Shown: positions 58,325-64,000 of the stretch, in pieces
Layout: every line of letters begins with the position of its first letter
How positions within the stretch are numbered: the stretch's first letter is position 1
Source: Bacteroidia bacterium
GTDB taxonomy: Bacteria; Bacteroidota; Bacteroidia; B-17B0; Aurantibacillaceae
Direction: 5' to 3'
Assembly (NCBI GenBank): GCA_022841465.1
Contig: JALHRL010000002.1
Location: 186,001 to 250,000 of the forward strand
DNA: 64,000 nt
Notes under the pieces: model-generated
What the model saw: only the letters and a program-made list of their open reading frames with translations
Databases searched by the model: none
What the model was told of the DNA's origin: nothing
Made by a program: the position numbers and the translations under genes

Positions 58325-60223
58325 TTAATTGGTTGAAATCAACTTTCCGGATTGAACTAACTTTCCGTTTGATATCACTTTATAAAAATATATACCGTTT
58401 GCTAAATGGTTTGTGTCTATAGTTGTATCATCTGCTAATAATTGTGTATTCATAACTTCTGTTCCCAGTGTGTTGTGAATTGTTATAACTGTGTTATTCA
58501 GCTGCTGTGTGTTTTTAACAGATATATTCAGTGTGTTTGAAAAAGGATTAGGATAAACTACAAAACCATTAGAGGTTGTAGTATAATACGAAACACTATT
58601 TGGAGTAGCGCATAAAATAAGGGCAACGTTTGAAGATGTAAGTGCTGCAGCACAATCTCCGGAAACAACTACATTGTAATTGGAAGCAATATCAGTTGCT
58701 AAAACCGGGTTAATGGTAAGCATTGCATATGTTGCTCCTGAAATGTTTCCTCCATTAACTAAATTTGTTGTACCTTTTCTCCATTGGTAAGTTAAACCCG
58801 GGCCAGTTGTTGAAACTACAAAACTTGCCAAATCTCCAATACATGCTGTTTGATCTGTAGGTTGAGAAGAAATATTTGGTGAACCAGATGTGTTAACAAC
58901 AGTAACTGAACTAGTGCTAAATGCACCATCTGTTGTAAGTGCACGTCCAATTAAATTTACTCCGGTGTTTAAACTAACTGCACCGTTATTAGCAATAATG
59001 GTTCCCTTAAATTCAGAATAATTATCAATAATTACACTTCCATTAACCATCCAATAAACATTTCTTGCTTGAGCGCCATTTAGTAAAAGTACTTTTGCAT
59101 ACGTGCTTGTAGACAATGCTCCAAAAATTTGTATTACAAAAACTGCGTTTGTGTTAAATTGAGCATTTAAGTACAAAGTATCTGTAAATGCAGTTGCGCC
59201 ATTTAATCGGTAAACGTGTGGGGTTAGTGTAAGATTATTACCAAACTGTGCGGGGTATAATAATTCAATATCAAAGGAAAGCGTATTTAAATACGCATGA
59301 ACGTTTAGAAGATCACTGGCACACGCACCCGTTGAGCCGTCAGGAATGGGATGAACCACACCATTTACAGATACTGTGCTAAAGCCTGTTGTTAAGCCAA
59401 CGTTTGTTCCTATATCACCTGTAACAGTAGTGCTACCGGTATTGGTTACAGAACCGTTGCCCGAAAACAAAGCGTAACATGCAACAGAAGCTAATGTTGG
59501 AGAATTGGGCCCGGTTAAAACAATACTACCACAACCAATTGGTGTGTATGCCAAAATACCATCAACTGTAATTGCCCCTGCGGTAGAAAGTGCTCGGCCT
59601 TCTAAAGTGTCTCCAATACTTATATCAATCGCAGCATTATTAGCCACAATGGTACCTTTTAAACTTGATCCCGAAGCTAAACTTACTAAACCTTCTACTT
59701 TCCAGAAAACGTTACAGGCCTTAGCCCCATTAATTAATTTTACTTTAGAAGAAGCATTTGAAGAAAATGCACCTTGAATTTGAATTATAAAAACAGCGTT
59801 TGCGTTTCCTTGTGCATTTAAAATAAGATCATTATTTAAGGTTGCGCTTGCGTTTATTGAATAAACCCCCGTTGTTAATATTTGACCATTACCTAAAAGC
59901 GGAGCCGGAAAAAAAGTTGGTATAGCAACGTTTAATTGGTTATATAAATTTAATAAGTCAGCTGCAGCCTGGGCGCTAACTCCATTTTGATCATTCATAA
60001 CACCATCCACATTTCCAAAACCGGTGCTAGAACCATTATTTGTTCCAATATTTCCGGTTAAATGCGCTGTACTTGTGCCCATTTTAGTTACCGCACCAAT
60101 TGTTGAAAAAAGTACAAAATTTGCTGTTGTTCCTAATGTTGGTGTTGGCACCTGCCCAAAAGATTTGGTAGTAAAACTTAAAAGAGCAAAAGATATTGCA
60201 ATATGTAGTAATTTTAATTTCAT
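58325..60223 (-). CDS. Secreted protein with two ice-binding (DUF3494) domains, Ig-like domain and T9SS sorting domain
   Basis: 632 residues from ATG 60223. Signal peptide ending SFGQ. Two tandem DUF3494 domains (about 30-235 and 245-455): LGTTANFVLFSTIGAVT..., HLTGNIGTNNGSSTGFG, then a second copy with SVACYALFSGNGSVTNTG and VTGDIGTNVGLTTGFS; each ends with the KGTIVANNAAI / KGTIIANNGAV helix-strand. Then an Ig-like region (460-540; SQPTDQTACIGDLASFVVS) and a T9SS sorting end (FVVYPNPFSNTLNISVKN). Ice-binding proteins stick to ice planes or stop recrystallisation in cold-living bacteria; DUF3494 is also used as an adhesin. Double-domain form suggests stronger avidity. Confidence 0.9.
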   Translation of the reverse strand: MKLKLLHIAISFALLSFTTKSFGQVPTPTLGTTANFVLFSTIGAVTKMGTSTAHLTGNIGTNNGSSTGFGNVDGVMNDQNGVSAQAAADLLNLYNQLNVAIPTFFPAPLLGNGQILTTGVYSINASATLNNDLILNAQGNANAVFIIQIQGAFSSNASSKVKLINGAKACNVFWKVEGLVSLASGSSLKGTIVANNAAIDISIGDTLEGRALSTAGAITVDGILAYTPIGCGSIVLTGPNSPTLASVACYALFSGNGSVTNTGSTTVTGDIGTNVGLTTGFSTVSVNGVVHPIPDGSTGACASDLLNVHAYLNTLSFDIELLYPAQFGNNLTLTPHVYRLNGATAFTDTLYLNAQFNTNAVFVIQIFGALSTSTYAKVLLLNGAQARNVYWMVNGSVIIDNYSEFKGTIIANNGAVSLNTGVNLIGRALTTDGAFSTSSVTVVNTSGSPNISSQPTDQTACIGDLASFVVSTTGPGLTYQWRKGTTNLVNGGNISGATYAMLTINPVLATDIASNYNVVVSGDCAAALTSSNVALILCATPNSVSYYTTTSNGFVVYPNPFSNTLNISVKNTQQLNNTVITIHNTLGTEVMNTQLLADDTTIDTNHLANGIYFYKVISNGKLVQSGKLISTN

Positions 60224-60376
60224 GTTGTTTGTTTTAATTTGTGAATTAATTTTCACACTTCAAATTTGATGAGTTTAATGCTATCATGTATTATAGAATA
60301 ATATTGATGAGTTACACATTTCACATATTGTATAAGCATCAGCGGTGCTTTTTTCTAAAAGAAAGGAAACTAGCGT

Positions 60377-62020
60377 TTATTTAGTTTCTTTAGAATCGCT
60401 TTTTACAGCGCTCCAAAAAAACTTTCTAAATTTAAATTGAGGGTTTTTGATGGTGCCTGTTATTGGCAACTCTCCAACAACTTCTCCCTCTCTGTTAATC
60501 ATAATATACAGCAATAAAGACACGGGTACTTTAATACTTCTTTTTTTATTTTTTTTCTTCTTCACCTTTGGGTTTAACAAAGAGAGGTGATTTCCGGATT
60601 CAATTTCTCCGTTGTTAATACTCCAATTTCCTTTACTATTTAAAATTCCGGATTCAAATGTGTAGGATGTATATTCAAAAATATATGGATTCATTAATTT
60701 AAGTTGGAAATCATTTAAATCATATTTAAAAGAAATTTTATTAAAATCTAACGGGTTTAAACGCAAATAAACTTTTAAACTGGTTTTTGAAGTTGTATGG
60801 ATACTTAAAAAAGCATTAATACTTTCGCTTTTCTTGCTGATTTTTTTAGAAACAATATTTATTGGGAATAAAAGCTTGCTAAATTTTCTTTGATTTCTAC
60901 CATCAGATATTCTTACATTTCCAGAATCAATTCTAAACACATCCACTAAATAGTTGCTCTTTTTAAAATTTTGAGAAAGCATTTTTAAATAGGACGATAT
61001 TTCAATTACTAAATTAAATTCTTCTGAATTAGGTTTTGTTAGTTTAGAAATATTTCTTCCTAACAAAATTTGAAAATTATCCAAAGAATCATAAACTGTA
61101 TAATTAATAAAAGGCGATTTTAAAATAACGGAATCATAGGTAAATATTTTCTTCTTAGGGCTCACTTCCTTCAAACATAAAAGCAATGAGTTAAATGAAA
61201 TCAAATCTGAAGAGTCATTATTACTACAATGCAAACTAGAAAGATTTATAATTCCACTATTTGTAACATTATCTCTTTTGCCAAAGATTCCTTTTGATTT
61301 AAAATCGGCATTAAGTGTAGCGCTAAAACGAATTTGAGGCACCAACACTTTCATATATTGTTCTACAATATTCAAATCAAAGTTTTCCACTTTTACTTCT
61401 GCCTGATAACTTTTTTCTTTATACAAATAACCTACGCTGCCTTTAACGTTTCCGTTTTCCAGACTATTTTTAAATACAAAATCTATATTAATTCCTTCAT
61501 TAAGGATTTTATTATTGATAACTAAATTAATATTCTTTATACCAAATTTTATTGGTAGTGTTTCCTCCAGAAACAAAAACGAGCCATCTACTACTCTTAT
61601 CTCCTTCCAATTCAATTTCATTGAGCTGTTTGCAAAATTGGTTTTGCTAAATAGTTTTTGTGCTAAATCTGTATAATTTAGTTTAGATTTATTTTTTAAT
61701 ACTTTAACTCTTGGTTGATTTACTTCTATACCACTAAAATCATATTCATTAAATAATAATTTAAGAAAATGGATTTTTGAAGTAATTGTTTTTATGGAAA
61801 TAAAAACACTGTCGCTTTTGAGCTCATACACCTTTAGTTCATTCACTATAATTTTACCGGTTATAAAATTTATATGCACGGACTTGGTTTTTATTTCGCG
61901 TCCTGTATAAACAACATCGTATTTTTCAATTAAATGTTTTACGATGTATGGGGCAGCTATTAAAAAAATTAAGAAGGCTGTTAAAATAATTCCAACTGCT
62001 TTCCATATCACCTTTCTCAA
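60377..62020 (-). CDS. AsmA/DUF748-like membrane-anchored protein
   Basis: 547 residues. One N-terminal membrane helix (WKAVGIILTAFLIFLIAAPYIV), then a long beta-rich periplasmic domain in the AsmA/TamB style (VHINFITGKIIVNELKVYEL, FSGIEVNQPRVKVLKNK, LYLRLNPLDFNK-like segments) and a basic C-terminal tail. AsmA-like proteins bridge the envelope and may carry lipids between the membranes. ATGA overlap with the OmpA-type gene upstream, so co-translated. Confidence 0.72.
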   Translation of the reverse strand: MRKVIWKAVGIILTAFLIFLIAAPYIVKHLIEKYDVVYTGREIKTKSVHINFITGKIIVNELKVYELKSDSVFISIKTITSKIHFLKLLFNEYDFSGIEVNQPRVKVLKNKSKLNYTDLAQKLFSKTNFANSSMKLNWKEIRVVDGSFLFLEETLPIKFGIKNINLVINNKILNEGINIDFVFKNSLENGNVKGSVGYLYKEKSYQAEVKVENFDLNIVEQYMKVLVPQIRFSATLNADFKSKGIFGKRDNVTNSGIINLSSLHCSNNDSSDLISFNSLLLCLKEVSPKKKIFTYDSVILKSPFINYTVYDSLDNFQILLGRNISKLTKPNSEEFNLVIEISSYLKMLSQNFKKSNYLVDVFRIDSGNVRISDGRNQRKFSKLLFPINIVSKKISKKSESINAFLSIHTTSKTSLKVYLRLNPLDFNKISFKYDLNDFQLKLMNPYIFEYTSYTFESGILNSKGNWSINNGEIESGNHLSLLNPKVKKKKNKKRSIKVPVSLLLYIMINREGEVVGELPITGTIKNPQFKFRKFFWSAVKSDSKETK

Positions 62021-64000
62021 TTTTCAACTCCAATAATTTCAAATTCTACTCGTCTATTCAATTGTCTACCATAAGTATCATCTGTACCATCTTCGTTTTT
62101 ATTAGCTGTAAAGGGCTGTAGTTCTCCATAACCTTTTGCAGAAATTTGATCTTTAAAAACCCCTTCTGCAACCAATCTGTCAACCACTACCTGAGCTCTT
62201 TCTTCAGATAATTTTTGGTTATATGCTACGTCCCCTTTTTCGTCTGTGTGTCCTGAAATTTGTACCCTCATGTAAGGGTTTGTCTTTAACAAGGTTATTA
62301 AATTTCTTAATTCAACATTTGATGTTTTACTAAGTATTGCTTTGTCAAAATCAAAGAAAATATTATTTAAAACTATTTTTGATCCAACAACAATAGGTTT
62401 TAAGTAAATAGGTTGAAATATTTCATAATAGTTTGTTTCCTTTGCAATCTTTCTATTTTGAGAATAAAACAAATGGTTTTCGGCGTAATACGTAATGTTA
62501 TAATTTTTACCTGGAGTAAGTATAAATAAAAACTGCCCGGTTACTTCATTTGCTTTAAAAACACCTAAAACTTCTTCTGTTTCATTATCTGTTATTGTTA
62601 TCAATACGTTTTTTGCAGGTAAGCCGGAAGTTTCTATAACATTTCCTTTAATTAATGTAATTGGAGTTTCCTTTCGTTCCATAAATGTTGCCATGTAAAT
62701 ATCCATATCTCCCATTCCTCCTTCTCTAAAGGAAGAGAAATAAGCGGTTCGGTTATTTGGACTAAGTACATAATAAATATCATCATCGGTAGTGTTTAAA
62801 GGATATCCCAAATTTTCGGGAACTGACCAGGTTCCGCTCGTGGATTTTATGGAAGTAAAAACATCAAAGCCTCCCATAGAATTGTGTCCGTTTGAACTGA
62901 ACGTTAATGAAATTCCATCAGGATGTATAAAGGGAGCATCTTCATCATAAATAGTATTAATTGTTTTGCCCATGTTTTCTGATAGCCCCCATTCTCCATT
63001 TGGCATTCGTTTGCTTGTATACAAATCTCTTCCGCCAAAGCCACCGGGCTTATTGCTTATAAAATAAATTGTATTTCCGTCTGCTGAAATAATAGCACTT
63101 GGTTCCCAGTATTTTGAATTAATGTTTTCATTTAATTTAACAGGCTTAGACCATTCTTTGCCTTTTAATGTAGTACTGTAAATGTTTCCATCTCCATCAT
63201 CATCTTTATATATAAGTATCGTTTGTCCATCGGGCGATAAACCAACAGTTGCCTCATGTTGTTCGGTATTAATTGGCGCTCCAATGCTTTTTGCTTCCGA
63301 CCATACCGAATTGGTTTTAACCGACATGTAAATATCTTCCATATGGTTCCCTTCTTCATCGCGCAAAATTCCGGTTGTTTCAATACGTCTTGTTGTAAAA
63401 AACATTGTATTTTGATCGGCACTTAATACAGGTGAATAATCAGAGTAGGTAGAGTTTATATTATTACCCAATGATTCTATTTTTATTTTTATTGGCTTTT
63501 TTAGTAGTTGCTTCCCGCTTAAACACATCTCTATTTTATGCACGGCCTCTTGCTTTCTTTCTTTATCTGCTTTACTTTCTTTCTTTATAACTACAAGATA
63601 TTTTTTATACGTTACAATTGCTTTGTCAAACTGATAATCGAGATGATAAGCATCTCCTAAATATTTAATGGCTGCTACCGGTGCTTTTCGCTCCTTATAA
63701 GAATTGCCCTGGTAATTATTAGTTACAGAACTTGCTGCCTTTTTAAAATAATAAATGCATTCTGCTTTTTTTCTTCTGGAGTTTTGATAACAAACACCTA
63801 ACTTAAATGCTAAATTCATATTTGTAGTATCCACTAAAAATAACTTTAAGAATATTGGAATTGCCTTTTCGTAGCCCGCCTTTGAAATTAACAGAGATTC
63901 AAACTTCCCATCCAGATAGTACTTTTCGTAAATTTTGTTTGCAAAATTAAAATCATTTTCAAAATTTTCGGAGCCTCCTTGCCCTCGTATGTTTGATAAA
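62017..64000 (-). CDS. PD40-OmpA family protein (N-terminus outside the window)
   Basis: The open frame runs without a stop from 62017 to the right window edge; about 660 residues are present, and a GTG at 63834 is not the start because conserved TPR sequence continues upstream. Order: TPR units (about 1-140), a PD40/WD40-like propeller (SADQNTMFFTTRR, LSPDGQTILIYKDD, SADGNTIYFISNKPGG, IHPDGISLTFSSNGH, LSPNNRTAYFSS), a carboxypeptidase-regulatory-like domain, and a C-terminal OmpA peptidoglycan-binding domain (FDFDKAILS, ISGHTDEKGDVAYNQKLSEER). Such proteins anchor T9SS or gliding modules and the outer membrane to peptidoglycan. Confidence 0.88.
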   Translation of the reverse strand, partial: LSNIRGQGGSENFENDFNFANKIYEKYYLDGKFESLLISKAGYEKAIPIFLKLFLVDTTNMNLAFKLGVCYQNSRRKKAECIYYFKKAASSVTNNYQGNSYKERKAPVAAIKYLGDAYHLDYQFDKAIVTYKKYLVVIKKESKADKERKQEAVHKIEMCLSGKQLLKKPIKIKIESLGNNINSTYSDYSPVLSADQNTMFFTTRRIETTGILRDEEGNHMEDIYMSVKTNSVWSEAKSIGAPINTEQHEATVGLSPDGQTILIYKDDDGDGNIYSTTLKGKEWSKPVKLNENINSKYWEPSAIISADGNTIYFISNKPGGFGGRDLYTSKRMPNGEWGLSENMGKTINTIYDEDAPFIHPDGISLTFSSNGHNSMGGFDVFTSIKSTSGTWSVPENLGYPLNTTDDDIYYVLSPNNRTAYFSSFREGGMGDMDIYMATFMERKETPITLIKGNVIETSGLPAKNVLITITDNETEEVLGVFKANEVTGQFLFILTPGKNYNITYYAENHLFYSQNRKIAKETNYYEIFQPIYLKPIVVGSKIVLNNIFFDFDKAILSKTSNVELRNLITLLKTNPYMRVQISGHTDEKGDVAYNQKLSEERAQVVVDRLVAEGVFKDQISAKGYGELQPFTANKNEDGTDDTYGRQLNRRVEFEIIGVEN

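Overview
The window is bacterial chromosome from a member of the Bacteroidota. The evidence is the AT-rich coding style, secreted proteins ending in type IX secretion (Por) sorting domains, lipoproteins with a Cys-Lys-Lys start, promoters of the TTTG / TAnnTTTG type, starts without clear Shine-Dalgarno sequences, DUF2490 and PD40-OmpA proteins, and the 400-residue PurM form. MqnA suggests menaquinone is made by the futalosine route. The DNA does not fix a genus. No phage, insertion sequence or CRISPR array was seen.

Layout. 1-9 kb: end of a lipid-kinase gene, a PstS-like lipoprotein, mqnA, purM, two tandem small Cys-rich lipoproteins, an enoyl-CoA hydratase, lysS, an ECF sigma factor coupled to a photolyase that has no normal start codon. 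9-14.7 kb: a 1224-residue T9SS propeller protein, gamma carbonic anhydrase, DUF808 protein. 14.7-26.9 kb: a sulfur-assimilation block on the minus strand (Rrf2 regulator, ferredoxin sulfite reductase, cobA, DUF2490, a siroheme-synthase/TauE fusion, ferredoxin reductase, OsmC, metZ-like, cysH, cysD, cysN). 26.9-34.2 kb: rod-shape operon mreB-mreC-mreD-mrdA-rodA, then purH. 34-47.6 kb: PhoH, T9SS protein, lytic transglycosylase, SpoIIE-TPR phosphatase, radA, CHAT-TPR protease, holB. 47.6-52.5 kb: dtd, pyrR, DinB, a polytopic membrane protein, pyrB, cyclase, tRNA-Arg(CCT). 52.5-58.2 kb: a run of small membrane, lipoprotein and stress genes (AI-2E family, holin-like, YtxH, lmo0937-type, CsbD). 58.3-64 kb: a double ice-binding protein, an AsmA-like protein and a PD40-OmpA protein cut by the window edge.

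The most interesting part is the control of the sulfur block. Two unannotated short ORFs lie in leader positions. One (26248-26283) reads MCCLMMLRCGG and is followed by an intrinsic terminator in front of the sulfite reductase. The other (23889-23963) holds four consecutive Cys codons and then Met-Ile-Met, and its stop codon lies inside one of two mutually exclusive hairpins in front of cobA. Together they look like ribosome-mediated attenuation that reads charged tRNA-Cys, and perhaps tRNA-Met. An Rrf2 regulator with four cysteines sits directly upstream; a near-palindromic site overlaps its own promoter and a related copy lies before the sulfite reductase leader.

The pathway is coherent: CysDN makes APS, CysH (two CC pairs, no APS kinase in the block) reduces APS to sulfite, and the siroheme sulfite reductase, fed by ferredoxin and the ferredoxin-NADP reductase, makes sulfide. 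CobA and the fusion protein supply siroheme, and the MetZ-like enzyme fixes sulfide into homocysteine. The intergenic gaps of this block carry several palindromic repeat elements found nowhere else in the window.
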